In this document: one piece after another, positions 22,478-33,554 of the stretch
Layout: every line of letters starts with the position of its first letter
Numbering within the stretch: the stretch's first letter is position 1
Source of the DNA: Chimonanthus salicifolius
Lineage: Eukaryota; Streptophyta; Magnoliopsida; Laurales; Calycanthaceae
Assembly: GCA_013350335.1 (NCBI GenBank)
Contig: CM023539.1
Span: 14,260,302 to 14,324,301 of the forward strand
Reading direction: 5' to 3'
DNA length: 64,000 nucleotides
The notes under the pieces: model-generated
Told to the model about the DNA's origin: nothing
What the model saw: only the letters and a program-made list of their open reading frames with translations
The model's database searches: none
Translations under genes and position numbers: made by a program

Positions 22478-24357
22478 ATGTACAAAGGAGAAAGTCAGCT
22501 AGTCTCAAAACCCCCTTACTTCGACGTCACAAACTATGCTTCTTGGAAAGATAAAATGAAAATTTTCTTTATTCCATTGATGGTGCTATCTTAGAGTTAG
22601 TTGTAAGGGGTTGGGATCATCCAGTGGTGGAGATCATTGGAAAATCTTCAAAAGATGAAACTGAAAAATCTGTAAAAGAAGTCATAGGGTTTAAACCTCA
22701 AAGACTACTTTACTTGAACTGACATGGAGAAAACCCTATATAATGCAAATGGTAGGACCTTGAATAATACAAATTGCGTTGTTTCACATGATGAGTATAA
22801 ACACATCACGACATGTGAAACAAAAAAGATGATTGGGACATTTTAGAAAGAACTAACGAGGGGACATCTGTTTTTAAGAGATCTAGGCTCCAAATCCTCC
22901 AATCAAAATTTGAGACTATACGCATGGAGGAAAATGAAACATTCATGGAGTTCTACTCAAAACTAAGTGACATTGTAAACTCCATGTGGGTCCTCGGTGA
23001 GAAAATTCTGGAATCTAAAGTGTGCACAAAGATCTTAAAAAATTTACCCAATAGATTCAAACCGAAAGTGGCTGTTATAGAAGAATATAGAGATGTTGCA
23101 CAAATGAGGGTAGATGACCTAGTTGGATCTCTTCAAACTTATGAACTTCACTTTGATGATGAAAAACCCAAAAAGAAATCAATTTCTCTAAAATCCTCCC
23201 TAAAAACTAAACTAAAAAAAGGTTGAAGAATCTGATGACTCTAAAAGTGATTCAGATGAAGAGGTTGCCATACTTGCTAAAAATTTCTTAAAACATTTTA
23301 ACAAGAGGAAAAAGAGAAGAAGACTTAACAAAGAAGACTCAAAAGAATTCAATAAAAGTAAAACACATTTTTTCAAAAGCAAAGTCAAGAGATAGAATCA
23401 AAGAACAATGCAAGCCCAAAGAAAACCAATGTCCTACTAAGAGGAAATCCAAAAATAAATCCACGACCACTGTAGTAGAAGAAGACACATCATAATCCGA
23501 AAGTGAATCCGATGTGTCAACCCATGAAAATGTTGAAAATGTGAAATGTTTCATAGCTTCCATCTCTCACGATCCTCAAAATGCTCCAAATGTTGAAAGT
23601 GATAGTGAAGGATCAGAAAGTGAGGATGATGGCTTACAAGAAGCTTACGATGCATTGTTCTTAAAATACAAATATTTGGCTAAAAGACTAAGTAAATCTA
23701 AGAATGAAATTATTAAATTAGAAAATCAATTAATGTCTAAAAAGGAATGCTATGGAAAAGACTTAAAAAGCATTCAAGAAGAAAATTGAAGTCTCAAAGA
23801 AAAACATTCACGAAGAAATTGTAAAACTAAAGAAAACTGAGTCTAATCTCAGAAATGAAAAACAAAAACTAGAATTGGACCTAAACAAGTTAAAGAGCCA
23901 TAAGTAAAATTTGAAATAAATTTACTCAAGGTGAGGAAAAACTTGAAAAACTCCTAAACATGGAAAACAATTTGGAGATAAAATTGGTCTAAGATTTGAT
24001 GAGAAAATGAATAAGAAGCCCAACTCAAAAACTATTTTTTGAAAGGTGTACATTCATCCTCTATGCCTCTAAATGTGACATGTTCTTATTGTGGGAAAAA
24101 GGGTCACGTGAAGTTTGAATGCAACCAAAGGAAGAAACACTACAAAGAAAAGTCTCTTCAAAGTCAAACCATCAATAATAGAATTAACTCCTTATAGAGA
24201 AACCCAACTTCATTCTTTGACCGAAAAGGTAAAAGGAATTGGTGAATGAGCTTGAGAAACAATATGATAAAAGGAGACCAGATTTTTGTGATCTCAAGGG
24301 TATAACCAAGTTCTCAACCTTCAACGGAAATTGGCCACCTAAGGTTAAAGGTTTAGG
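22478..24357 (+). pseudogene. Copia A gag (SIRE type), broken
   Basis: It begins at ATG 22478 with a KPPYFD...NYASWKDKM-like start typical of SIRE Gag, and is then frameshifted. The frame at 22924-23226 shows the EEFYSKL-like, DIVNSM, LGEKI and LPNRFKPKV motifs of the copia Gag core. A charged coiled-coil-like stretch follows (23514-23789), and a CCHC zinc knuckle of the form C-x2-C-x4-H-x4-C lies at about 24082-24123. Several frameshifts and stops separate these parts. The gene is cut at 24358 by LTR-C, so protease, integrase and reverse transcriptase are absent. It can make no functional particle protein. Confidence 0.85.
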
Positions 24358-27300
24358 TGTAACGCCCCGCCCTTTTTCACTCACCACAAATCAGAGTGTA
24401 TTTTTTTTAAAAAAAATGAGTAAGAGAGAGCAGGTCGTCACTATGCGAGTTAAGTCCGAGTTTCCAAAACCCGACCCTTAACAGGCCACCTTTATGTGTG
24501 CGTGGACTAAGTCCACTTAAACATTTCACACGTTTTTCTGAATACTTGCGGAATAATATATATGAATAAAATGCTATCCATATTCATGACATCATTAAGC
24601 AAGGAAAACCAATCACCATATAACTTCAAAAAAAAATATTAAAATTATCAAACTATAGCTAATAAGTCTAAGTTATTACAGTCCAAAATATTAGTCCTCC
24701 CAATACATCATAAACATCAAAAACAAGTAAATTAAACTTCATTCATTCCAAGCTCATACGCTTGGCTCCCTTCATGTCTCATATCTGTTTCCTTGTCATT
24801 TCCTGTTCCATCATTTATAGGGTAGAAGTAGGGCATCAGTCAACATGCCCGTAGGAATTCCAAGTGGGGTTATGGTACACATAGGATTAAGATAAAACAA
24901 GATAGATACATCATATCATATTTGTAAAACATCTCATAAGTAGTAAAAACAATGCATGAAGTCCATATCATAATCATGCTTACTTATGTGTCATGCCATG
25001 GGTGTCAAATGCCAAATGATCTCTCACCCAATTTCCATATCCAATCACATCATATATAAATAGTTTCCTTGATAAATCACCATATCAAGGTGTTCCCTTG
25101 GCCAATTACGTCCGCAGTGTCACCAGGTCACTGTAAACCTCCCCACATATGTTAATCGGAATTACCAATGGAGTGTGGACTTCTCCCTCTGCGCAGGGTT
25201 TTGGGAACTGTCTACCCATGAGCTATTTGGCCCAAATTACGCCATACCCATTTCTAGCAATCCCAGACAAGGCCAAAATCTCAATAGTCAGCTAGTCTCA
25301 AGCCCAAATCATGTCCGGACTACTCATAATTTGGTTTGCTGGTCCCATATATTCCCTCCCATGCCATGCATAAGAGAATAAATGCAAGAATGCCATTTCA
25401 TATCAAATTGCATAATATCATTGAAATTTAGTTCATAAACATATATCATTTGTTTAGCCAAAGTAAACATCATAATTGAAATAAAAACCAGTGTCATATA
25501 TATAATCCATAGTGTCTCAATGAGGTAGGAATACTACCAACGTCCAGTATACTATCCTTGTTGTCCTGTGAAGATAATGCTAACCATCATGTCGAAACGA
25601 ATCGCAAACCCTTTGTGAATCTCTTTACCTTATTAAATTCAATCACATATATAAATTAATTTGATTTTCCATTTTAATTTCATCACTCCTTACATCTTAC
25701 CAGATAAACAGAAGCATCTGGAAAATCATCCAAAAATCAAACTTTTCAATTCAGTTGATTGAATCACACCTAGATACCATCCCTGCTTTACCCTGCAAAC
25801 ATTCACTCGAGTGAATCACAGATTCAGTCGGCTAAAACACAAGTAGGTACTGTATAAACTTGACCCGTAACCTTTCAGTCGGCTGAATCACAGATTCAGT
25901 CGGCTGACTTTGGGTCAAATCCTCTATGCTCTCAGTCAATACACTTTCAGTAAACTGAATTACAGATTCAGTCGACTGACTTTAGATCAGATCATTTGTG
26001 TATTCGGCCAGTATACATTCAGCCGACTGAATCAAAGATTCAGTTGGCTGAATTATCAACAAAGCCTTTATGTGTTTGATAAGCATAACTTCAGTCTACT
26101 GAATCTTGTGATTCAGTCGGCTGAAACACACCAACTCCTTACTTGTTTGGTACGTCTATGTTCAGTCAACTGAATCATAAATTCAGTAGGCTGAAATACC
26201 ATTAGAACCCATATATTCTTAGCCAGTTCATGTTCAGCCGACTGAATCATAAGATTCAGTCGGCTGAAACTCTCAGATAACCCTAATTTGCTCGTCCAAC
26301 ACCATTTCCGTCGGCTGAATCCTGAGATTCAGTCTACTGACTTTTCCTAAGTCCTTTTTGTTTGCTTATTTTGTAAAGCCTTTCTCCATGAAATCCATCC
26401 TTATCATTTTTAAACATGGATTTCATCTTCAACCATTTTCTTTGTGAACTTACTCTACCCACTAGCCAAGGCTAGGATCTTTTCCATAACTCATTTAATC
26501 TTTGTATCATTATAAGATGATTCGAATATCACCTTTCTTTTGTTAAAAGCCATTACCAATCCTTGAATGTATTTCCAACTCTATGGTCTTAACACAATGT
26601 GACCATCCATTCCAACCCATTATGGAACCCATGGGTTCGGCCATACCATGGCCAAACCTATGGTTTCCTTTGAATCATTCCTATGTTATTAAGCTAAAAA
26701 CATACCTTATTTCCGTCTTCTTCTTTTCTTTTTAATCTGTCTTTTCTTCCTTAATCCTTCTTTTTCCTTTGCTCTTCATAGATTCTCCAAGTACACAGGT
26801 GTAGGTGGGAGATAGAGAGGAGAGGAGAGGAGAGGAGGAAAAATCCTTGCCTAATGGGAGGAGCCGGCCAAGGAAGGTGAGCAGCCCCTTTGGCTGGTGT
26901 CCTTTGTATAACAGCCTTGTCTCTTCACTTCCTCATAATGGTTTCTCTAACCAATGAGTCCCTTGGCTTAACCAAGGAGACTCTTGGCTTAAAACAAGAA
27001 ATCTCTTTGCCTTCCAACGTGTCTCGTCAAGATGGAAACTCTTCACCTTCTTCAACTCAATTAACAACTTAATTCCATTTGAACTCACTTGTGGTTGACC
27101 AAGTCAACCATGACATGGCCAGCCATGCATGTGGTGACTTGGTCACCACATGGCATTTGGGTCCCACCTTGGCCATGTCACTCGACCATGTGGCCTCCTT
27201 ATCTACTAGGCTTCCATGTGATGACATGCAGGCCACATGGCAATGCCACATCATTCACATGCCACCTCACTTGATGAGGTGGATTTTAATGGATTAATTA

Positions 27301-27593
27301 CCTTAATTATTCAATTTAATTAGTTTAATTAAACTTACCCAATTACTTTAAAAATTAAGCTCATCTAGGATCCATTGAGCCTTAATTGGGTAATTGACTC
27401 ATTTACTTCAAACTTACCCAATTACTTTAAAATCAAGCTCACCCATGATCCATTGGGTCTTAATTGGGTATTTGACTCATTTCTTGCCCATCTAATGTCA
27501 ATTTCCACTTTTAATTTCACATTCCATTAAATTGAAATCCAAATGGGCCAAACCAATATATATTATAATCTATGGAAATTCTAGGGTGTTACA
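24358..27593 (-). mobile_element. LTR-C, gypsy solo LTR with mismatched flanks
   Basis: It is 3236 bp, starting TGTAACGCCCCGCCC and ending TCTAGGGTGTTACA. The flanks TTAGG (left) and AAGGC (right) do not match: left is copia A gag, right is plus-strand D pol. It contains the LTR-end hairpin (24448-24482), a TATA-like run near 24548, a perfect 8-bp hairpin (25067-25090), a GGTAG/CTACC hairpin (25524-25538), the palindrome array, a splice-donor-like GTATGT on minus (26700-26705) and a GGAGA microsatellite (26815-26840). No gene is present. Confidence 0.85.
25799..26345. repeat. TTCAGTCGGCTGAATC palindrome array in LTR-C
   Basis: About eight units, roughly 65-95 bp apart, each contain TTCAG...CTGAATC followed within 3-5 bases by GATTCAG...CTGA. 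The best is perfect: TTCAGCCGACTGAATC (26233-26248) pairs with GATTCAGTCGGCTGAA (26253-26268) around ATAA. Spacers between units are not conserved well. Confidence 0.9.
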
Positions 27594-27842
27594 AAGGCAA
27601 AGGATACAAGGTATTCTGTAATGCTTCAGGGGAAGGATTTGGGTGATTTCTTACTCCAGGACCACATGTAGTGGCCTACAGATCCTTACAGTTAAAAATC
27701 CATGAATGAAATTATCCAATCCATGATCTTGAATTGGCCGCAGTGGTCTTCGCACTCAAAAGTTGGCGACATTACCTCTACGGAGAAAAGTTTGAGGTAA
27801 ATTCAGATCACAAGAGTTTGAAATACTTGTTTGATCAGAAGG
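27594..27842 (+). pseudogene. D pol fragment 1 (RNase H start)
   Basis: The plus strand encodes the start of the gypsy RNase H domain: CNASGEG with the first catalytic Asp replaced by Asn, [18 protein letters not shown] with the catalytic Glu, and [10 protein letters not shown] with the next Asp. Two in-frame stops are present. The frame runs into the GAAGG duplication (27838-27842) and resumes at 38681 after solo LTR B. Reverse transcriptase and everything upstream are missing because of the LTR-C junction. Confidence 0.9.
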
Positions 27843-28429
27843 TGTAACGCCCCGCCCTTGTCGAGAATTTCAGAGTCTAATTTCTTTTTTAAAGTTATAA
27901 TAAAACATCGAAAGAGAACGGACGGCGTCACGACGCGAGTTAAGTTCAGACTACCCAAGTCTGAACCTTAACTGGCCACCCATGTGTACATGGACTAGAC
28001 CATGATTACGAATCACACATGGAACTAACATCAACATGCGGAATAACCTAGATTAATTGCGGAATAGAAAGACCAGATAACAAGTAACAGTCTTAAACAT
28101 TATTTAACATAGATCAACCATCCAAATGTTATCAACCTAATCAAACCATAGCAAGTAGTGAATTATTACATGTCCCACAAAAGTATTCAAAAGACAGTAA
28201 TATAAAGTAGTTCAGTCCTTCATTCAAGCACTTAGGCTTGGCTCCCCTCCTGGTCAACGACCTTTCCTTTCCCTTTGCTTGTACCTACAATCTCCTCTGA
28301 GGATAGAATTAGAGCGTTAGATCAACGCGCCCAGTAGGTTCCTGAATCAAGGCTACTACATGTTAGCATATAAAACATGCATATATATCATATTACATGA
28401 TCATTAAAAACAGGTAAAACAATGCTATG

Positions 28430-28697
28430 AAATATGCACATGCAACGGGCATCCCCCATTATGTACTTTCATAGCCATCACTTGATGTGCCTTGCACCGA
28501 CAAGGTAAATTACAACACACTTTCATCTCTTCTATAAAATATGTACATGCAATGAGCAACCCCCATCATGTACATTCGTAGCCATCACTTGACGTGCCTT
28601 GCACCGACAAGGTAAATTACAACACACTTTCATCTCTTCTATAAAATATGTACATGCAATGAGCAACCCCCATCATGTACATTCGTAGCCATCACTG
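28430..28697. repeat. 107-bp tandem repeat in LTR B
   Basis: A 107-bp unit containing ATGTACATGCAATGAGCAACC, AGCCATCACTTGA and CCTTGCACCGACAAGG is present about 2.4 times. The last two copies are nearly identical. It sits where T1 has its constant-loop hairpins. Confidence 0.85.
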
Positions 28698-29399
28698 TAG
28701 AACTTCATTCATTATCCCATGACTATGCATGAGATGCCAATGCCTGTATGCCATTTGTTAATACATAATATATCATTTGAAACACATATATTAAAACAAG
28801 AGTATCATAAGAAAAACTGGGTAAAAACCGTGGTTACAAGTAGGTAGGAAACCTACTGAAGAATCACCTCAGCATCCGTTCTTTCTTAGGCTTTAACCGG
28901 TCACGACTCGTTCGTCGTTCAACTTTCGGTACCTTATTATGCAACAATAAGTAAATCATAATCTTATTTACATGTCCATTCACATATGAGACCTAAAACA
29001 TCTTATAAGTCCTTTTGATCAATCTCTTCATTTGGCTTGTATTCACAGATTTGCCATTGCCACCAATACCTTGATTAAATTCTACAACCTTAACCATAAC
29101 CTTAACATGGTTCAGCCATGTTTTGGCCGACCAAATCAGTAAACATAATTCCATTTTTAATCACACCCACATCCATAAAATGACCCATGAAAACGGTCCA
29201 TGGGGTTCGGCCATACTCATGGCCGAAACCCTTATGGTTCTTTTGCTCAACAATGTCCTTTATTTACATACTAATTGGCTCTACCCCTTAGCCATGTTAA
29301 ACCCATGGTTTAGCCATCCCATGGCCAACCCAAAATCAGTAACCTTATCACATAAAAATCTCCCAAAAATAGTCCACAAAGGTCTATGGTTTCCATGTT

Positions 29400-29925
29400 T
29401 TCCAACATGAAAGCCAACCCTCTTTTACATGGGGTTCGGCCCTCCATGGTGGCCGAACCCAATGGTCATTCTTACTATTTTTAAACCTCCAATAATCATG
29501 TATAAACAGTATATTAATATCAGGTTTTAACTTTCAAAAACCATACAAAAACAGTCCATAAAAAGTCTATGGTTTACATGTTTTTCCAATATGAAACCAA
29601 CATTCTTTTACATGGGGTTCGGCCCTCCATGGTGGCCGAACCCAATGGCTATGTTTACTGTTTTTAAACCTCAGATAATCATGTATAAACAGTATATTAA
29701 TATCAGGTTTTAACTCTCAAAGAAACCATCCAAAACAGTCCATAAAAAGTCTATGGTTTACATGAAAACCAACATTCTTTTACATGGGATTCGGCCCTCC
29801 ATGGTGGCCGAACCCAATGGCTATGTTTACTGTTTTTAAACCTCAGATAATCATGTAATAACAGTATATTAAAATCAGATTTTAACTTTCAAAGAAACCA
29901 TCCAAAAATTAGCCCATTTTCATAG
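29400..29925. repeat. Tandem ~180-bp units each with a GGTTCGGCC palindrome
   Basis: Three consecutive units of about 182 and 176 bp share ACATGGGGTTCGGCCCTCC, TGGTGGCCGAACCCAATGG, a run near ATGTATAAACAGTATATTAA and a closing AAACAGTCCATAAAAAGTC. It shows directly how the palindromes multiply by tandem duplication of larger units. Confidence 0.85.
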
Positions 29926-30205
29926 GGTTTTAATTTCCAAAAACTATCAAAAACAGTCCACAAAATCCATGGTTTTCATGCTTCAAAACATGAAAACCAA
30001 GCATCTCTTACATGGTTTAGACCCTTGTCAAATTCGGCCATAGCATGGCCAAATTATGACATTCAAATCCATGCTTTCAATCTTTCCAAAGTATGTATCT
30101 TAAACCTCCAAAATCAGTCCTATACTTGCATGGTTTAAATCTTACAAAATCATCAAGATTAACCATAATATTTCATGGGGTTCGGCCATCCAAAGTGGCC
30201 GAACC

Positions 30206-30972
30206 TGTAACACCCCGATTTCTCAATAAGATGAATATTTACGAAAATGCCCCTAGATTGGTAAATTTATTAATTATGATGTTAAATGAGAAAATAGTGG
30301 GGCCCATTGTTCAAATTAAGATCCTATGAACATATTATAAGGGTCAAATTATAATGGATGGGTAATGTACATCAAATTAGGTCAAAATGGTTAATTGGGT
30401 CAAAGAATTCTCAATGGTTGGAATAATTACGAAAATGCCCCTAGATTGGTGAATTCAATAAATGTGATTGTAAATAAGGAAATAGTTGGGCCCATTGCTC
30501 AAATTAAGATCATATGAGCACATTATGAATGTCAAGTTTGATTGGATGGGTAATTTCTCAATGAAGTGGATAAATTACGAAAATGCCCCTGATGTGTTAA
30601 ATTAATTATTTTGTGATGTTAAGTAAGGAAATGGTGGGGTCCATTGCTCAAATTAAGATGATATGAGCACATTATAAATGTCAGGTTTGATTGGATGGGT
30701 AATGAACATCAATTGGGTCGAAAATGGCTAAATGGGTCAAAGGCCCAATTGGACCCGATAAGTCAAAAATGGATGATTTGACGATTGTGTAAGCTCAAAT
30801 TAAATGGGGTTAAGCTGATTTGACGCACATGGGCTTGGCTAGTTGAGGGTCGGATTTAGAGATCCGAACTTAACTTGCGTCGTGACACTCCGCCCCGATC
30901 ACATGATTATTATATTTAAAAAAAAAAAAAAAAAAACTTTGAAACTTAGAGTGAAAAGGGCGGGGCATTACA
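30206..30972 (+). repeat. G 5' LTR, internally deleted (767 bp)
   Basis: It matches the first ~618 bp and last ~148 bp of the 3' LTR. About 3.13 kb corresponding to 34173-37303 is missing, between GATTTGA and GCACATGGG. The loss removes the palindrome array, the splice-donor-like site and the TATA-like run. The LTR-end hairpin (30841-30875) remains. Confidence 0.9.
30222..30710. repeat. Triplicated LTR terminus in G 5' LTR
   Basis: Three units of about 188, 147 and 155 bp start at CTCAAT (30222, 30410, 30557). Each holds TTACGAAAATGCCC, GGCCCATTG/GTCCATTG, CTCAAATTAAGAT and GATTGGATGGGTAAT or a close variant. The same three units are at 33571-34060. Solo LTR B has only one such unit at the same LTR end. 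Confidence 0.85.
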
Positions 30973-30974
30973 GT

Positions 30975-30986
30975 TGGTATCAGAGC
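30975..30986 (+). promoter_or_regulatory. G primer binding site (initiator Met tRNA)
   Basis: TGGTATCAGAGC lies 2 bases inside the 5' LTR and is identical to the T1 site. About 100 bp downstream also closely match the T1 leader (for example ACGGTTTCATGTCTCACTGA), so G keeps the cis signals of the family. Confidence 0.95.
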
Positions 30987-31194
30987 GAAACGGGAAGTTG
31001 AATCTTCCGAAGTAAGATTAAGACGGTTTCATGTCTCACTGACGGATAAGAATCCCAACTGACCGACTCTTCGGAGTCCGCTTACTGGGGGCCGGATTAA
31101 TTTACTTCGTAGACTCAGACTGAACAATCAATCTGAGAACAACAAAGATAGCAAAGGAAGTACGGTCAACATAAATGGATATACCAAACATAGC

Positions 31195-31505
31195 AACATA
31201 GGAAACACTTCCCCGATATCTCCAAATGGAGAAACAAACACATGATACTTATGGAGGTTTTTCCCCTAGAATAGGAGAACATAAAGATTTACCCAAATTG
31301 AGAAATGATACTTAGGAAGTTTCCCCAAAAAAACTAAGAAATACAAAGAGTGCTTATTTGGCAATTTTCCCCAAGGACAAAAAACACAAGATGGTTATTT
31401 GGTAAAATTCCCCAAACACGAGACATTATATGATACATATGAAGAATCCCCAAACAAGAAGTACAAGATGTTGATTAGGGAAAATTCCCCAAAACAATGA
31501 TTAGT
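31195..31505. repeat. Degenerate TTCCCCAAA-type repeats in G leader
   Basis: The sequence GATACTTA/TTATTTGG followed by 5-10 bases and TTCCCCAAA recurs about six times at roughly 50-60 bp spacing. The T1 leader has a single related motif. No protein is encoded here. Confidence 0.6.
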
Positions 31506-31557
31506 TTGATTTGATTTATGGTTGTTATTGATATGTTTTTGTTATTGTGATACAGAT

Positions 31558-32028
31558 ATGACGAGCAACATAGAGTACACCGAGTTGTGGGACAGAGGGA
31601 CACCTAGCTGTCCGATAGACCTAGTTTCTTCTTCCGACGATGCTAGCATACCAAACTTCATCAATGAAGTTGAAAACAGTCAGGACATGGAGGTAAGATC
31701 GCCCGAGTACAATGTTGGGGCCTTTGTACCCGAAGAGGATGAGGAATATGTCCCAAACATAAGAGAATTTGTAGGGGAGATAGAGCCCGGGTATATGTGC
31801 GAGTTGTACAATCAGGAGGGGCACAATTGTACTTACTGCCCCTACCTCCTTGAGGTCATTTGCCCTGTTTGTGGACTGCACGGGCACGGGAAGGAGAGGA
31901 CTAATTGTCCTTACATTGGAGGACCGGGAATAATACCCTGTTTGACGTGCGGAGTGTTGGGGCACGTGTCGATGACATGCCCTGACAATTTCTTTGACGA
32001 TGATGCAGGGTCTTCTACGGAAGACTAG
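31558..32028 (+). CDS. Small acidic triple zinc-knuckle-like protein in place of gag-pol
   Basis: This 156-aa open frame starts MTSNIEYTELW and ends in an acidic FFDDDAGSSTED-like tail. The first ~75 residues are acidic and low in recognisable domains. The second half holds three consecutive knuckle-like modules. One is CELYNQEGHNCTYC (second Cys replaced by Tyr). The next is CPVCGLHGHGKERTNC (two extra residues before the last Cys). The third is a perfect CCHC, CLTCGVLGHVSMTC. CCHC knuckles bind nucleic acid in Gag and in many host RNA-binding proteins. T1 Gag has only one. I chose 31558 because the in-frame upstream ATG at 31522 lies in a T-rich stretch ending in ATACAG just before this ATG, which resembles a splice acceptor. 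It is the only long frame in G. Function is unknown: it could be a captured host gene piece or a rebuilt Gag fragment. It may also be chance, though the knuckles argue against that. Confidence 0.65.
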   Translation: MTSNIEYTELWDRGTPSCPIDLVSSSDDASIPNFINEVENSQDMEVRSPEYNVGAFVPEEDEEYVPNIREFVGEIEPGYMCELYNQEGHNCTYCPYLLEVICPVCGLHGHGKERTNCPYIGGPGIIPCLTCGVLGHVSMTCPDNFFDDDAGSSTED

Positions 32029-33370
32029 GTTAAGAGGTAGAAAGAAAGGTTAGGGAAATGGAAATATTTTGTAAGGGTGTATTTTGTGATTCTAAGGATT
32101 TGTTTTACCCTATCAACCCTTGTATGGTGATGGAAGTTTAAATGATTTTCAATAAAGTATGCAACTTTAAGAGTTCATGAGGACTTTGACACTGAGATGT
32201 ATGTGAATAAGTTATTGGAGTATATTGAGACGTGGTATGGGTGCGTCTCTCACGTGATATTAATGATTGAGACTGTGGGAAACTCGATACGAATTATGGA
32301 GACTTGGTCCCGTAGGGTTACCGTTGAGGGGTGGGTCCCTTGCATGCTACGCGCTAGAGGGCGCTCTCACGGCTATTTTGTACAGTAGATGTGCGGGAAG
32401 GCGCAGAGCTAGGTACTATTTTACCCCGTGGGGGTGGTACTAGTTTCATCAGACGCGGATCGACCGTCTTAGAGCTTGACTGAATCACCTATGAGGTGAA
32501 GGGATGCAGGGCGAGGTAGACCGGATCACGTTGGACGTGGGTCTTCTGCTTGGTAAGTCATGAGCCCTAAGTCTTGCAAGGGGTCGGGATATAATTATAA
32601 TTTGATATGGTTACCACAGTCTTATAGTGATTCATTTGAATGTTGTTCTTACGGATATTAATCATGGATATATGATACTCATGGACAGAGTGATACCAAG
32701 GATGGATGGTTTCCATGAATGGATTATACCCATAGGTGGGTTATTTCATGGATAGTTATTAATCATACATAAATGATACTCATGGACAGAGTGATACCAA
32801 GGATAGATGGTTTCCATGAATGGATTATACCCATAAGTGGGTTATATTCATGGATGATTATAAAACAGGGATAGATGATATTTACTGAAAGCGAAACACT
32901 AGGGATGGATGTATTTAACCATGGGAGATTATTCCCATGGTGGCTTGGATTGATGCTGGGAATTGGTATCGTGGAAGTTGGAACAAAAGTTGTTACTCAC
33001 ATAGAGACTTATGTGCAAAGAAAGATGTGTTTAAATTTGGAGATATACTCAACGGAAAAGATAAGTGTCTGGTGAAACTTGAATGGGAAACTATGGACGA
33101 CTGCCGAGTTAGACTGATCACCTGGCTCTGTAGTTAGCCAATGGAATTCCAGGAGAATGTAACTAGAAACCTAGTTAAAATGGAATCAGAAAAAGCTTTG
33201 AGCATAGGCTCGTGTTGACAGACTACCTCACACGGAGAGTAGATGAAAGAACATATTGAGCAGGTACGTATGGAAAATACTATGAGAACAGGTAAAGTGA
33301 AACAGAGTAGATTGGTCTATGTGAGATCACAAATGGCTCATGAGAAAAAGATATAACATGAGACAGAACA
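32029..33370. other. G interior, non-coding
   Basis: No recognisable gene. Short frames near 32197-32388 and 32875-33137 have no familiar motif. A 101-bp tandem repeat lies inside. Confidence 0.6.
32661..32862. repeat. 101-bp tandem repeat in G interior
   Basis: Two near-identical copies of a unit with GATACTCATGGACAGAGTG (at 32674 and 32775), GATGGTTTCCATGAATGG and ATTATACCCATA. A third decayed copy may follow. Confidence 0.85.
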
Positions 33371-33374
33371 AAAG

Positions 33375-33493
33375 GTGTTACGGAACCAAGCGATTCAATT
33401 TGTCAAATTGGTGTGGATCGACATGGTAATGAAGAAGTCACTTGGGAAATTGAAATCGGAAATAAGAATAGCACACTATGAGATATTTGTGGA
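33375..33493 (+). pseudogene. Remnant of pol C-terminus in G
   Basis: The frame reads LRNQAIQFVKLVW...SLGKLKSEIR...HYEIFVE, which aligns with the last ~40 residues of T1 Gag-Pol (the chromodomain-like tail). It is the only trace of gag-pol in G, placed exactly where the polyprotein should end, just before the 3' LTR. It shows that G arose by internal deletion or replacement in a T1-like ancestor. The tail is altered and disconnected, so it is not functional. Confidence 0.8.
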
Positions 33494-33535
33494 ATCGTTT
33501 AGAACCCTACTTCGCTCGATTTTCAGGACGAAAAT

Positions 33536-33554
33536 TTTAAAAAGAGGGTTATAT
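33536..33554 (+). promoter_or_regulatory. G polypurine tract region
   Basis: AAAAAGAGGG lies a few bases before the 3' LTR start (TGTAACACCCCG at 33555). It follows the same GGACGAAAATT context seen in T1. It would prime plus-strand DNA synthesis. Confidence 0.7.

Noticed and set aside
25910..26173. 87-aa repetitive frame over the LTR-C palindrome array
   Set aside because: The FSxLN-type repeats are a by-product of the DNA palindromes; other units are out of frame.
27069..27297. Overlapping frames on both strands with repeated HVA/TWP-like residues
   Set aside because: They translate a local CCATG/CATGG-rich stretch of LTR-C in several frames; no domain.
31621..31965. 114-aa minus-strand frame opposite the G zinc-knuckle frame
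   Set aside because: Antisense shadow; its composition follows from the knuckle codons on the plus strand.
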